Numbered from the stretch's first letter, positions 16,542-27,218 are shown. The stretch: DNA of 64,000 nucleotides from Planococcus sp. 107-1 (GCF_021513255.1 NZ_CP090977.1:1612001-1676000); one strand, 5' to 3'. The notes: generated by a model from the sequence alone, not told the origin. A program made the numbers and translations.

Positions 16542-17489
16542 ATGAGTATACATAAGATTATTATTCCGACACCTTTTGCCGTAGGAGATGTGAACTCCTA
16601 CTTATTAAAAGGCGATGCCCTGACTTTAATTGATGCGGGGCCGAAAACTCCGGAAGCATGGGAAGCGATAAAAGCGGGGCTTAAGGAAGTGAATTTACGT
16701 CCGCAGGATATCGAGCAAGTGGTTTTAACGCATCATCATCCCGACCATGCAGGCTGGGTGGATGGTTTTGAGAATGCTAAATTATATGGCCATCCTTATA
16801 ACGATTTATGGTTAAGAAGAGATGAAGCCTTTTTTCAATACCACGATGCCTTCTATATGGAACGCTTAAAAGAAGAAGGCGTGCCGGATGACTTGGAATA
16901 TTGGGTTAAAAAGATGAAGCGGCCGTTGAATCTGATGGGCAGCCGTCCGCTCGATATGTCGATCAATGAAGGCGATGTCCTGCCAGGCCATGAGGAATGG
17001 AAAGTCATGGAGACGCTCGGGCATGCCCAAAGCCATCTGTCTTTTTGGAATGCGGAAACAAGTGAAATGATCGGCGGCGACCACGTCATTGCGAAAGTAT
17101 CGTCAAATCCGCTGATTGAACCGCCGCTTGATCCGGATCAAGGGCGTCCAAAATCATTGCTTCAATACAATGAATCGCTCGGGAGACTGTTGAAGATGCC
17201 GATTGAGGTCATTTATAGCGGACACGGGGAAGAAGTCCGAAATATGAAGGAATTGATTACTGCGCGCTTAGAGAAGCAGCATCTCCGTGCCATGAAAGTA
17301 TTGAATATGATCGAGCACGAAGAAAAGACCGTCTATATGCTTGCTAAGGAATTGTTCCCGCATGCGTATGTGAAAGAACTGGGGTTGACGCTTTCCGAAA
17401 CGATCGGCCAGATCGATTATCTACTGGAGGATGGGCTCATTACCGAAAGGCTGGATGGCGACGGCCTGTTTTATTACCAGAAAGCGTAA
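16542..17489 (+). CDS. Metallo-beta-lactamase fold hydrolase (YqjP-like)
   Basis: A 315-residue protein with the MBL metal motif THHHPDHAGWVDGF near residue 62, later metal ligands in TLGHAQSHLSFW and GGDHVIAK, and YSGHGEEV. The C-terminal 80 residues form a winged-helix-like extension found in YqjP and related hydrolases. The substrate is unknown. AAGGAGCTGATGT precedes the start. Position after proI matches yqjO-yqjP in B. subtilis, although here it is divergent from proI. Confidence 0.88.
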   Translation: MSIHKIIIPTPFAVGDVNSYLLKGDALTLIDAGPKTPEAWEAIKAGLKEVNLRPQDIEQVVLTHHHPDHAGWVDGFENAKLYGHPYNDLWLRRDEAFFQYHDAFYMERLKEEGVPDDLEYWVKKMKRPLNLMGSRPLDMSINEGDVLPGHEEWKVMETLGHAQSHLSFWNAETSEMIGGDHVIAKVSSNPLIEPPLDPDQGRPKSLLQYNESLGRLLKMPIEVIYSGHGEEVRNMKELITARLEKQHLRAMKVLNMIEHEEKTVYMLAKELFPHAYVKELGLTLSETIGQIDYLLEDGLITERLDGDGLFYYQKA

Positions 17490-17605
17490 TCGCCGTCATT
17501 CGTTTGTTATTGCGTAATGCCGGTTTAAAGGTTAAAATAAAGCCGTTGGACTTTTCAAAATATGGACAGCACAACTGAGATTAACACGAAAAGGAATGGA
17601 TTATT

Positions 17606-18157
17606 TTGAAGAAATTCACTATGTTGATGGCAAGTTTGTTATTTTTAGCCGCGTGTTCAAATGATGAAGAGGCAAAGCCGAAAGTTGAAGAACCTAAAAA
17701 AGAAGAAGTGGCGACGGAGCAGCAGGAGATGACAGAAGAAGGATTTATCACTCAAGTTACGGCAGACCAGATCCTCGTCAATAATATTTACTTCACGATT
17801 CCTGAAGAAGTTAGCATAAAGCATGATGATGGCAAGGAACAGAAAGACGGCGTGATCAGCGATATCCGCACCGGCATGAAAGTGGTCGTTGATTATAAAG
17901 GTCCGCTCGCAGATTCGTTCCCGATGGAAGGCAAGGCTGAAACCGTGTCGATCCAAGAAGATGAAGCGTCATTAGAAGAAGCCAAAGCTTTGACCGCCTT
18001 TATCGAAGGCGAGAAACTTCCGCGCTTATTGATGCTGGGCCAGCCGATTGTGCGCGAAAACGAAATCGGATTCCTGTTCACCAATATGGAGAATGGCAAA
18101 ATGTCTGAAGTCAAAATCGATTTAGATACACATGAATATACAATTGGCGGAGAATAA
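17606..18157 (+). CDS. Lipoprotein of unknown function
   Basis: The 183-residue product begins with a signal peptide and lipobox (ASLLFLAAC), then a Glu/Lys-rich spacer (about residues 21-45). A soluble domain follows with strands such as ILVNNIYFTIPEEV and MKVVVDYKGPL, suggestive of a small beta-barrel. The start is TTG at 17606, with AAGGAATGG upstream; an internal ATG at 17621 would cut the signal peptide. I do not recognise the family. A strong terminator follows, so it is a single-gene unit. Confidence 0.75.
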   Translation: MKKFTMLMASLLFLAACSNDEEAKPKVEEPKKEEVATEQQEMTEEGFITQVTADQILVNNIYFTIPEEVSIKHDDGKEQKDGVISDIRTGMKVVVDYKGPLADSFPMEGKAETVSIQEDEASLEEAKALTAFIEGEKLPRLLMLGQPIVRENEIGFLFTNMENGKMSEVKIDLDTHEYTIGGE

Positions 18158-18215
18158 ACTTTCTCTTCAACGCTTCAGTTTTTAAATAGAAACTGTTTAT
18201 TTGTGAGAATATTTC

Positions 18216-18252
18216 AAAAAGAAAGGCAGCTGCAGCTGCCTTTCTTTTTTTT
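18216..18252 (+). terminator. Terminator after the lipoprotein gene
   Basis: AAAAAGAAAGGCAGC and GCTGCCTTTCTTTTT pair perfectly around TGCA, with more T after. Confidence 0.9.
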
Positions 18253-18275
18253 TGATTGAATGTAATTAAATTCAC

Positions 18276-18304
18276 TTGCACTAATAAATATTCCATGTTA
18301 GTAT
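18276..18304 (+). promoter_or_regulatory. Promoter of argGH
   Basis: TTGCAC, 17 bases, TAGTAT lie about 50 bases before the argG start. Confidence 0.65.
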
Positions 18305-18340
18305 ATGAATATTCATATTAAATAATGCATAAAAATACAT
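18304..18340 (+). promoter_or_regulatory. ARG boxes (ArgR/AhrC operator) in the argG leader
   Basis: TGCATAAAAATACA at 18326-18339 matches the ARG-box pattern TGNATWWWWATNCA exactly. A palindromic TATGAATATTCATATT at 18304-18319 lies just upstream and overlaps the -10. Together they suggest arginine-dependent repression by ArgR/AhrC, as established for argGH in Bacillus. Confidence 0.7.
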
Positions 18341-18354
18341 TGGAGGTTTTCCTA

Positions 18355-19587
18355 TTGAATAAAAAGATCGTACTCGCATACTCAGGTGGATTAGATACAT
18401 CGGTGGCCATTCCGTGGCTGAAAGGACAAGGCTACGACGTTGTCGCTGTGTGCCTGGATATCGGGGAAGGAAAAGATTTGAATTTCATTAAACAAAAAGC
18501 GCTTCAAGTCGGAGCGGTTGAAAGTTATATGATTGATGCGAGAGAAGAATTCGCGAATGAATATGCACTTGTATCCATGCAGGCTCATACGCTATACGAA
18601 GGCAAATATCCGCTTGTATCCGCGTTATCCCGCCCGTTGATTTCGAAAAAACTGGTGGAAATTGCAGAAGCGACAGGATCGACTGCCGTAGCGCACGGCT
18701 GTACAGGCAAAGGCAACGACCAAGTCCGTTTTGAAGTTTCCATCAAATCGTTGAACCCGGCACTTGAAGTGGTTGCCCCGGTTCGTGCTTGGGCATGGTC
18801 GCGTGATGAAGAAATTGCTTATGCGAAAGAAAACAATGTGCCGATTCCAGTCAACTTGGACAGCCCATTCTCGATCGACCAAAACTTATGGGGCCGCGCC
18901 AACGAATGCGGCGTTTTAGAAGACCCATGGGCTGCACCGCCAGAAGAAGCATATGACATTACAAACGCTTTGGAAAACACACCGGATACACCGGATGTGG
19001 TCGAAATTGAATTTGCAAACGGCGTTCCTGTCCAGTTGGACGGCGTTTCCTATACCTTCGCCAACTTGATCCTTGAATTGAACAAGCTTGCAGGCAAGCA
19101 CGGCGTCGGCAGAATCGACCATGTTGAAAACCGTCTCGTCGGCATCAAATCACGTGAAATTTATGAAGCTCCAGCTGCGATGACTTTAATTGCAGCGCAT
19201 AAAGAGCTTGAAGACATTACACTCGTAAAAGAAATGGCGCATTTCAAGCCGGTAATTGAAAAGAAATTGACGGAATTGATTTACGAAGGCCTTTGGTTCT
19301 CGCCGCTTCGTACAGCGCTTCAAGCATTTTTGCAAGAAACGCAAACCTTTGTCAACGGCACAGTGCGTGTGAAATTGTTTAAAGGCCATGCAATCGTTGA
19401 AGGCCGTAAGTCCGCGAATTCTCTTTATAGCGAACAATTGGCTACTTATTCGACTGATGATACATTCAACCACGAATCGGCAGTCGGATTTATCGAATTG
19501 TGGGGGCTTCCAACGGTGGTCAATGCACAAGTCAATAAGAAAGAAGTCGCGATCCCTGAAAACGTGAAGGTAGGCGTTCAATCATGA
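18355..19587 (+). CDS. argG: Argininosuccinate synthase
   Basis: A 410-residue ATP-dependent ligase joining citrulline and aspartate in arginine synthesis. The N-terminal P-loop [10 protein letters not shown], the [14 protein letters not shown] motif and the [12 protein letters not shown] segment are all intact. The start is TTG at 18355 behind TTGGAGG at good spacing; the upstream ATG at 18325 lies within the ARG box and has no ribosome binding site. Its stop overlaps the argH start (ATGA), giving a coupled argGH operon. Confidence 0.96.
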   Translation: MNKKIVLAYSGGLDTSVAIPWLKGQGYDVVAVCLDIGEGKDLNFIKQKALQVGAVESYMIDAREEFANEYALVSMQAHTLYEGKYPLVSALSRPLISKKLVEIAEATGSTAVAHGCTGKGNDQVRFEVSIKSLNPALEVVAPVRAWAWSRDEEIAYAKENNVPIPVNLDSPFSIDQNLWGRANECGVLEDPWAAPPEEAYDITNALENTPDTPDVVEIEFANGVPVQLDGVSYTFANLILELNKLAGKHGVGRIDHVENRLVGIKSREIYEAPAAMTLIAAHKELEDITLVKEMAHFKPVIEKKLTELIYEGLWFSPLRTALQAFLQETQTFVNGTVRVKLFKGHAIVEGRKSANSLYSEQLATYSTDDTFNHESAVGFIELWGLPTVVNAQVNKKEVAIPENVKVGVQS

Positions 19588-20958
19588 CCAAACTGTGGGG
19601 AGGCCGTTTCCAGAAATCGGCCGAACAGTGGGTGGATGAGTTCGGCGCATCGATTTCCTTTGACCAAAAACTTGTACTAGAAGATCTAGAAGGCAGCACG
19701 GCCCATGTTAAAATGCTATCGGCTTGCGGCATCCTATCAGAAGAAGATGCAGCTCTTATTTTATCTGGGCTGCAGACCTTGAAAGGCAAAGCAGCGGCAG
19801 GCGATTTGGAGTTCAGTGTAGCAAATGAAGACATTCACTTGAATTTTGGAAAAATTCCTGATCGATGAAATCGGTCCGGTCGGCGGCAAGCTTCATACGG
19901 CGAGAAGCCGGAATGATCAAGTTGCGACAGATATGCATCTTTATTTGAAAAATCGGGTAACAGAAATAATAGAAGCTGTGACAGCATTCCAGTCGGCTAT
20001 CGTCGATCAGGCTGAAACTCATGTGGAAACAATTGTACCCGGTTATACACATCTTCAGCGTGCCCAGCCGATTTCATTCGGCCATCATTTGCTGACGTAT
20101 TTCTGGATGCTTGAACGCGATAAAGAACGTTTGTCGGAATCCTTAAAACGCATCGACCTTTCGCCGCTTGGCGCTGGGGCGATGTCCGGAACGACATTCC
20201 CGATTGACCGGGAATTGTCAGCGAGCCTGCTCGGATTTTCAGGCGTCTACCAAAATAGCCTAGATGCCGTGAGCGACCGAGATTTCATTGTGGAATTTCT
20301 AAGCAATGCATCGATGTTGATGATGCATATGTCGCGTTTTGCTGAAGAAATCATTCTTTGGTCAAGCGAAGAATTCCGATTTATTGAATTGGATGATGCG
20401 TTCTCTACCGGATCGAGCATCATGCCGCAGAAGAAAAATCCGGATATGGCGGAGTTGATCCGCGGCAAGACAGGCCGTGTCTACGGCAATCTGTTTGGTT
20501 TGCTGACAACTTTAAAAGGATTGCCGCTCGCTTACAACAAAGACATGCAAGAAGATAAAGAAGGCATGTTTGACACCGTCCATACATTAATGGGTTCATT
20601 GCCAATATTTGAAGGCATGGTCCGGACGATGACTATCCGCACCGATTCGATGGAAAAAGCCGTCCATTCCGACTTTTCCAATGCCACAGAACTTGCCGAT
20701 TATTTGGCAGCTAAAGGCATGCCATTCCGCGAAGCGCATGATGTTACCGGGAAACTGGTCTTTACGTGCATTCAGCGAGGCTATTATTTAAAAGATCTTC
20801 CGCTTGCAGACCTGCAGCAAGCAAGTGCGTTGATCGAAGAAGATATTTATGAGACCTTAATGCCCAAAACTGCAGTTAAACGCCGCAACTCACTTGGCGG
20901 CACCGGCTTTGATCAAGTACACCACCAGTTGGGACTTGCCAAGCAACTCATCGGGTAA
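19584..20958 (+). CDS. argH: Argininosuccinate lyase (frameshifted in this assembly)
   Basis: The enzyme cleaves argininosuccinate to arginine and fumarate. It shows the fumarase/ASL family features: N-terminal [31 protein letters not shown], and the signature [15 protein letters not shown]. The frame breaks at 19844-19847, where four T should be three (HLNLEKFL). Repair gives about 457 residues, the standard length. Arginine synthesis would fail if the break were real. A terminator follows at 21016. Confidence 0.94.
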
Positions 20959-21015
20959 TCAAGTCCAATCTTATAAAGCCGTAGCGCTTGGTACCCGCTA
21001 TCGGCGCCTTTGACC

Positions 21016-21051
21016 GGAATTCCTATCCCCCTTAGGAATTCCGCTTTTTTG
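21016..21051 (+). terminator. Terminator of argGH
   Basis: GGAATTCCTA and TAGGAATTCC pair around TCCCCCT, followed by CG and six T. Confidence 0.85.
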
Positions 21052-21224
21052 ATTTTCAGAAGGAAAATTAAGTAGAAAACCCTTCATTAAACGATCGTTC
21101 ATCCCGAAAATTCTCGGCCTATTGTCTGATTTACTTCAAGAATCGAAATATTTATTCCTTTTACATAATGGTATTGATAAAATAAGACAGGTAGTTCCAT
21201 ATCGAACAGCAAGGGGAAGAGAAT

Positions 21225-22978
21225 ATGCGTGTGTTTTTCGAGTTAGGGTGGTTTTTTAAAGAACGGAAACTTCATTATGCTGTCGGTATTTTCATGCTGC
21301 TGATTGTGGCATTTCTCGGAGTGCTGCCGCCGCGGATAATCGGTTTTGTAGTGGATGAAATCAGCAAAGGGACGTTGACAAGATCTTATCTGCTGATGTG
21401 GCTCGGGGTGTTAGCCGGTGCAGCACTTGCTATGTACGCACTTCGCTATGCATGGCGGATCATGATTTTCGGATCTTCAATTCTTTTGGCAAGAAATTTA
21501 CGGGAACAGCTTTTCCGGCATTTTACCCGGATGTCCCCGGCGTTTTACCAAAAGCGGCGGGTCGGCGATTTGATGGCTCATGCAACGAATGATATTCAAG
21601 CCGTCCAGCAGACTGCGGAGCCGGAGTTTTGACGCTTGTCGATTCCTTGGCTACCGGCGGGTTTGTCATTGCGGCCATGGCGTTGACAATCAGCTGGAAA
21701 TTGACATTGATCGTCTTGCTTCCGCTTCCATTGATGGCGTATATGACGAATTATTACGGGAAATTGATGCATCAACGTTTCCATAAAGCCCAAGAAGCCT
21801 TTTCGAGTTTGAACGATAAAACGCAGGAAAGCATTTCAGGCATGAAAGTAATCAAGACTTTTGGCCAAGAAAAAGAAGACATCGAAGATTTCAAGCGGCT
21901 GTCGCATACTGTAGTCGATGAAAATATTAAAGTGGCCCGTGTCGATTCCTTGTTCGATCCGACTATTTCGGCTATCATCGGCGTCTGTTATCTTCTGGCC
22001 ATTGGATTCGGATCGTATTTTGTCGTTTCAGGAAGCATGACCATTGGCGATTTGGTCGCTTTCACTGCCTATCTCGGCTTGCTCGTTTGGCCGATGCTCG
22101 CTTTCGGTTGGCTATTCAATATCGTCGAACGCGGTCGGGCATCCTATGACCGCATCCGCCTCTTGCTTGCAGCACCGGTGGAAATCGAAGACCAGGAAGA
22201 TGCTGTCGATTTCAAGCCGCAAGGAGATCTTGTGTTTGCACTCGAACGGTTTAATTTCACAGGTGATGAACGAGCGGCTCTCCAAAACATTCATTTCCGT
22301 TTAAAACAAGGAGAAACGCTTGGCATCGCAGGGAAAACCGGATCTGGGAAATCTGCCATCCTGCGCTTGCTATTGAGGGAATTTGATCAGTACGAGGGCG
22401 AGATTACATTTGGCGGCATTTCGATCAATGAATACAAAAAACAGTATTTGCGCGAAGCGATCGGCTATGTGCCGCAAGAGCATTTCCTGTTTTCAACAAC
22501 CATCGCGGGCAATATTGCATTTGCCCGGCCAGAAGCCACGCTAGAAGAAGTACAGGAAGCTGCTAAGCTTGCTTATATCCATGAAGATATCCTGAATTTC
22601 ACCAACGGCTACGAAACGGTAGTCGGAGAACGCGGCGTCTCTCTTTCGGGCGGCCAGAAACAGCGGATTTCAATTGCCCGTGCGTTAATGATGAAGCCGG
22701 AATTGCTGATTTTGGATGATTCTTTGTCGGCGGTTGATGCGAAAACGGAAGAAGCCATCTTGTCATCCTTAAAAGAAACGCGCAGCGGACAGACGACGAT
22801 CATTACGTCGCATCGCCTCAGTGCAATCCAACATGCGCACCAAATCCTCGTCATGCACGAAGGAACAGTGGCGGAGATTGGAACACACGCGGAATTGATG
22901 AGCAAAAGAGGCCGTTATTATGAAATGTATGAGCTCCAGCAATTAGAGGCGCTCGTCGAGCAAGGAGGCGAGTTATGA
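21225..22978 (+). CDS. ABC exporter half-transporter, degenerate-site subunit (frameshifted)
   Basis: About 584 residues after repair: six membrane helices (first 310 residues), then a nucleotide-binding domain with Walker A AGKTGSGKSA, signature LSGGQKQR and Walker B LLILDD. The residue after Walker B is Asp (ILDDSLSAVD) instead of the catalytic Glu, which marks the degenerate partner of a heterodimeric exporter of the BmrC/YheI, YknU or YfiB type. The frame breaks at 21617-21618, where GGG is read as GG in QQTAGAGVLTLVD. The stop overlaps the next gene's start. Substrate unknown; multidrug or lipid export is plausible. Confidence 0.9.
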
Positions 22979-24752
22979 TGGAAAAGCAGCCGTCGTTGAC
23001 CGGCAAAGACCAATGGAACGTGTTTAAGCGCCTGCTCACTTATTTGGCTCCCCACAAAAAGATGCTGGCATTTGCTTTAGGCTTACTGGTACTCACCGTT
23101 GTCGGAGATGTGTTGGGGCCATTTCTCATTAAAATGTTTATCGATGATTTTTTGACCCCTGGCAATTTTCCGACAGGGCCTGTAGTAGGTCTCGCATTAG
23201 CTTATTTGTTTATCCAGATTTCCAATGTCGTCATCAGTTATTTTCAATTGCTGAAATTCCAGGAAGCGGCTTTAAAAATCATTCAGCAAATGCGCATCGA
23301 CGTTTTTGCTAAAGTCCAGAATCTTGGCATGCGCTATTTTGACAAGACGCCTGCCGGCAGCATCGTATCGAGGGTGACGAATGATACGGAAGCAATCAAG
23401 GAAATGTTTGTCAGTGTATTGATCGGATTCATCCAAAGCGCTTTCTTGATTATCGGCGTCTATATCGCGATGTTCTTCCTGAATGTTAAATTGGCAGCTA
23501 TTTCGCTTGTCCTGTTGCCGATTCTGTTTTGGATCATGTACCTTTACCGCAAATACAGTTCCGTATTTTATCAGGATCTGCGCGAGCGGCTGGGGCAATT
23601 GAATGCCAAGATTTCGGAATCGGTCCAAGGCATGGGCATGATTCAAGCATTTGGACAGGAAAAGCGGTTGAAAGACGAATTCAGCGAAATCAACGACCAG
23701 CATTGGAAAGCTGGAAAACGCAATATCAAAATTGACGGATTGCTTTTGCGGCCCGCAATCGATTTGGTTTATGCATTGGCATTGATTATTCTATTAAGTT
23801 ATTTCGGCATCACTTCTTTTTCAAATACAGTGGAAGTTGGGGTGATTTATGCGTTTGTGACGTATATTGACCGATTTTTTGAGCCGATCAATCAAGTCAT
23901 GCAGCGGCTTTCCATTTTCCAGCAAGCCATTGTCGCTGCAGCGCGCGTATTTTCGTTATTGGATGAAGAAGACATGGCACCAGCTCAAAAAAACACGGCC
24001 GGCACTATTGAAGATGGCCGGATCGAATTTAATGATGTCAGTTTTTCCTATGACGGCATGACAGATGTTTTAAAGCATATTTCATTCACAGCGATGCCGG
24101 GTGAAACGGTCGCACTTGTTGGCCATACGGGAAGCGGCAAGAGTTCCATCATTAACTTATTGATGCGGTTCTACGAATTTTCAAAAGGGGACATCTTAAT
24201 CGATGGACAATCGGTTAAGAATTATGAATCGCAGGAGCTACGTAAGAAAATCGGATTGGTGCTGCAAGATCCGTTCCTTTTCTATGGAAGCATCGAAAGC
24301 AACATCCGCCTTCATAACCAACAAATGACGGATGCGGAAGTATGGGCCGCTGCTGAATTTGTCCAGGCTGACCGGTTTATCAATGCTTTGCCAAATGGAT
24401 ACCAGCAAGACGTGACAGAACGCGGTTCGACTTTTTCAAGCGGACAAAGGCAGCTTGTGGCATTTGCGCGGACGATGGCGACCGATCCGAAAATTTTGGT
24501 GCTGGATGAAGCAACTGCGAATATTGACACTGAAACCGAAATCGCAATCCAGGCAGGGCTTGAACGTATGCGAAAAGGGCGGACGACAATCGCTATTGCA
24601 CACCGGCTTAGTACGATCCAAGATGCAGACCAAATTTTAGTTTTGCATCACGGTGAAATTGTTGAACGCGGACGCATCAAGAATTGCTTGCAGAACGCGG
24701 ACTTTACCATAAAATGTATTTACTGCAAAACGGAATAGTAGAAGCAAGGTAA
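22975..24752 (+). CDS. ABC exporter half-transporter, canonical-Glu subunit (C-terminal frameshift)
   Basis: The partner subunit, about 592 residues after repair. It has a six-helix membrane domain and an ATPase with Walker A GHTGSGKSS, Walker B LVLDEATANIDTETE with the catalytic Glu, and a variant signature FSSGQRQL in place of LSGGQ. The complementary defects in the two subunits are the hallmark of asymmetric exporters such as BmrCD. Near 24672 one A is missing (ERGTHQELLAERG), so the raw frame ends in a scrambled tail at 24738; the true stop is at 24750-24752. The start is one of two adjacent ATGs at 22975/22978. Confidence 0.9.
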
Positions 24753-24777
24753 AGCGGCTCCGGCCGCTTTTTTTTGT
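24751..24777 (+). terminator. Terminator of the ABC exporter operon
   Basis: AAAGCGGC and GCCGCTTT pair around TCCG, followed by eight T. Confidence 0.85.
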
Positions 24778-25077
24778 GAAAAAATTTACTAATAAAAAAA
24801 CACAGCACGTTTTTAATAATACATGTAGGAAACTACATAAGGTTTATTTAAAAAAACAAAAAACCGTAACAAAAAAGTGAAAAAAGAGGCTAAAATCATT
24901 GTCCACAAATATGTCACAGGCAAAGAGGCGGTTTTGATCGAGATTATTTGGTAAGATGGGAGGAGTAAAAAAGAGAAACTATGCTCTTTGGGAATCTTGG
25001 AGCAGCAGTGGATTCAATTGGACTTTGATGCGCAAGTTTGATCTTGCGGTTAAAGCCAGGATAAGGAGTGACCAATA
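24778..25077. other. Intergenic region upstream of ccdA, no gene seen
   Basis: About 300 bases, A-rich in the first half, without a credible coding frame. The ccdA promoter must lie here, but no convincing -35/-10 pair stands out. AAGGAGTG at the right edge is the ccdA ribosome binding site. Confidence 0.6.
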
Positions 25078-25788
25078 GTGGGTGCTGATATAAACTTGTT
25101 TTTGGCGTTCGGGGCAGGGTTTCTGAGTTTTATTTCGCCGTGTACGCTGCCGCTGTATCCAGCATTTTTATCTTATATAACCGGCATGACGATTGATGAG
25201 ATTAAAAATGACAAAAAGGTAATGCAGCGCCGTGGAATGTACCATACTTTGTTTTTCCTTTTAGGATTTTCCACCATTTTTATTGCACTTGGATTTAGCA
25301 CATCATTCTTTTACGAATGGTTCTTGCGTTACGATGACTTGATTCGCCAATTAGGCGCCATCTTCATTGTGGTTTTCGGCTTGATGATTGTCGGGGTATT
25401 CACACCGAAATTCCTCATGCAAGACCGTAAGTTTTCATTTAAAAACCGGCCATCCGGTTTTCTTGGAACTTTTGTCATCGGCATTGCCTTTGCAGCTGGA
25501 TGGACGCCTTGTACCGGACCAATCACAGCGGCAATTTATGCCTTAGCTGCAACAAATCCGGGATCTGGGATTTGGTATATGATCGCTTATATTCTTGGTT
25601 TTGCGATTCCGTTCTTTGTATTGTCGTTCTTCGTTGCACAAACAGGCTGGCTGCGCAGAAACAGCAACAAAATCATGAAAATTGGCGGCTATGTCATGAT
25701 CGCAGTCGGAATTCTCTTGTTCTTCGATGGCATGACATATATTATACGGATTTTAAGCCCGATATTTGGAGATTTCCAAGGGTTTTAA
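25078..25788 (+). CDS. ccdA: Cytochrome c biogenesis protein CcdA
   Basis: A 236-residue membrane protein of the DsbD/CcdA family that carries electrons from cytoplasmic thioredoxin to extracytoplasmic thiol proteins for cytochrome c maturation. Six hydrophobic helices are visible. The two redox Cys appear as SPCTLPLYPAF (helix 1) and WTPCTGPITAA (helix 4). The GTG start at 25078 follows AAGGAGTG. CcdC and YneK homologues follow as in B. subtilis, but the intervening response-regulator gene yneI is absent. Confidence 0.95.
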   Translation: MGADINLFLAFGAGFLSFISPCTLPLYPAFLSYITGMTIDEIKNDKKVMQRRGMYHTLFFLLGFSTIFIALGFSTSFFYEWFLRYDDLIRQLGAIFIVVFGLMIVGVFTPKFLMQDRKFSFKNRPSGFLGTFVIGIAFAAGWTPCTGPITAAIYALAATNPGSGIWYMIAYILGFAIPFFVLSFFVAQTGWLRRNSNKIMKIGGYVMIAVGILLFFDGMTYIIRILSPIFGDFQGF

Positions 25789-25882
25789 ATGATGGTATGA
25801 TTATCATCAGTAAAAGCGGAGTAAGCGGGTGTAAGGATGAAAAACAAACAAAAATTAAAAAGAGTGAGCAAGGTGGGATTCG

Positions 25883-26383
25883 ATGTTTGATATGATCTCT
25901 CCAGAAATCATGCTGATGGTGACTACTGTCGGAGCGCTTGGCATGGGGGTACTTGCCATGTTGGTCCGCAATAAATCGGCGAAAAAGCCGGCTTCTGTCA
26001 AAAAGATCGTTTTGCCGCCATTATTTATGTCGACCGGTGCGTTGATGTTCATTTTCCCTTTTTTCCGGGTGCATCCGATGCAGATCCTAGAAGCTTGTTT
26101 CGTCGGGGTGATGTTCTCGACAGTGCTTATCTGGACTTCGAAATTTGAAGTGCGGGACGGCGATATTTATTTGAAGCAATCAAAGGCATTCATGTTCATT
26201 TTATTTGGTTTATTGCTGATCCGGGTGATTGCAAAAGTGGTGCTGAGTGCAACAATTGATGTAGGTGAGCTCGGGGGCATGTTCTTTATCCTGGCTTTCA
26301 GCATGATTGTGCCATGGCGCTTAGCCATGTATCTGCAATATAAGAAAATGACGAATAAAGTAAAAAGCGCAGTCCCGAATTGA
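25883..26383 (+). CDS. ccdC: CcdC-like membrane protein (YneJ)
   Basis: A 166-residue protein with five or so hydrophobic segments and the feature WTSKFEVRDGDIYLKQSKAF between helices, characteristic of the CcdC/YneJ family found next to ccdA. In B. subtilis CcdC is co-located with cytochrome c maturation genes but is not essential for it. AGCAAGGTGGGATTCG precedes the ATG. The short gap after ccdA (94 bases) contains no gene. Confidence 0.88.
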   Translation: MFDMISPEIMLMVTTVGALGMGVLAMLVRNKSAKKPASVKKIVLPPLFMSTGALMFIFPFFRVHPMQILEACFVGVMFSTVLIWTSKFEVRDGDIYLKQSKAFMFILFGLLLIRVIAKVVLSATIDVGELGGMFFILAFSMIVPWRLAMYLQYKKMTNKVKSAVPN

Positions 26384-26398
26384 GGGCTGCGCTTTTTT
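26363..26398. terminator. Bidirectional terminator between ccdC and yneK
   Basis: AAAAGCGCAG and CTGCGCTTTT pair around the last ccdC codons, with T-runs on both strands. Confidence 0.85.
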
Positions 26399-26400
26399 CA

Positions 26401-26853
26401 TTATACGGTCTTTTGATTTTCCTGATTGAAATAGACTTCATAGGGATGGACATCGATCTGCATCTCAGCCAGCTTTTTGCGGAGGAATTTATGGTCCCTT
26501 TTTGGCGTAGCTAGGATATAACCCCGAATGATATGTTCAAGTTTCATTGATTTCACTTTTTCCTCTAATAAAATCTGTCCGATCCGGCCAGCGATTTTCT
26601 GCTTGGCGACAGGACGGAAAAGATCTGGAACAGGTTGGACCAATTCGTTCAACATCGCTTTTTCTTCTGCGCCCCATAAATGGATCGTCTTATCGACATA
26701 ATATTCTTCCCAGTTCAAATCCGAAAGCCCGTCTTCTTTTGGCATCGATTTAAGAAATTTGCGGAACATGAAATATCCGCCTATGGCAAAACTACCGATT
26801 AAAACAGCGCCCCAGAATAAGATAAACCATAAAAACCAACCTTCAAGTGCCAT
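26401..26853 (-). CDS. DUF2621 membrane-anchored protein (YneK-like)
   Basis: About 150 residues: one N-terminal transmembrane helix (WFLWFILFWGAVLIGSFAIGG), then a soluble helical domain with DLNWEEYYVD and an HPYEVYF stretch near the end. This is the YneK/DUF2621 family, conserved beside ccdA-ccdC in Bacillus; its function is unknown. The ATG at 26853 has GAGGTG six bases upstream, better than the GTG at 26862 that overlaps that site. Confidence 0.85.
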   Translation of the reverse strand: MALEGWFLWFILFWGAVLIGSFAIGGYFMFRKFLKSMPKEDGLSDLNWEEYYVDKTIHLWGAEEKAMLNELVQPVPDLFRPVAKQKIAGRIGQILLEEKVKSMKLEHIIRGYILATPKRDHKFLRKKLAEMQIDVHPYEVYFNQENQKTV

Positions 26854-26974
26854 TTTGTTCACCTCATTTATTCATACCTGTTCCTATTATAGAAGGGTTT
26901 TTTAAAAAATTCATTAAAAAGGTATCTTCTTTTTTCATTTGTGTCTATATAGCGAATGAAAGGAGGTGATCGAC

Positions 26975-27193
26975 ATGGCAATCAGCGAATTTAAAAGTGC
27001 AAGCATCCGTTGCACTTTTGATCTTGGCTTGGATAGCAAAGGCAAGCCGAAGAAAAAAGTAAAAGCGTACCACAATGTTACAGAAGCGGCAGGAGCAACA
27101 CAAATCTTTGAAGTGGCAGTCGTATTGGCAGACTTCGGTACAAAACCGATGATGCTTGTGGAAAAACAATCCGGCTTGAACATCTTCGCGTAA
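26975..27193 (+). CDS. DUF1659 domain protein
   Basis: A 72-residue soluble protein (starts MAISEFKSASIRCTFDLGLD) of the DUF1659 family, common as a small gene beside DUF2922 and YvrJ in Bacillota. Its role is unknown. A canonical AAAGGAGGTGATCG site sits just before the ATG, an unusually full match to the anti-Shine-Dalgarno sequence, so high expression is likely. The next gene begins 25 bases after the stop. Confidence 0.86.
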   Translation: MAISEFKSASIRCTFDLGLDSKGKPKKKVKAYHNVTEAAGATQIFEVAVVLADFGTKPMMLVEKQSGLNIFA

Positions 27194-27218
27194 TTCAATT
27201 AATGAGGGGGAATAGGAA

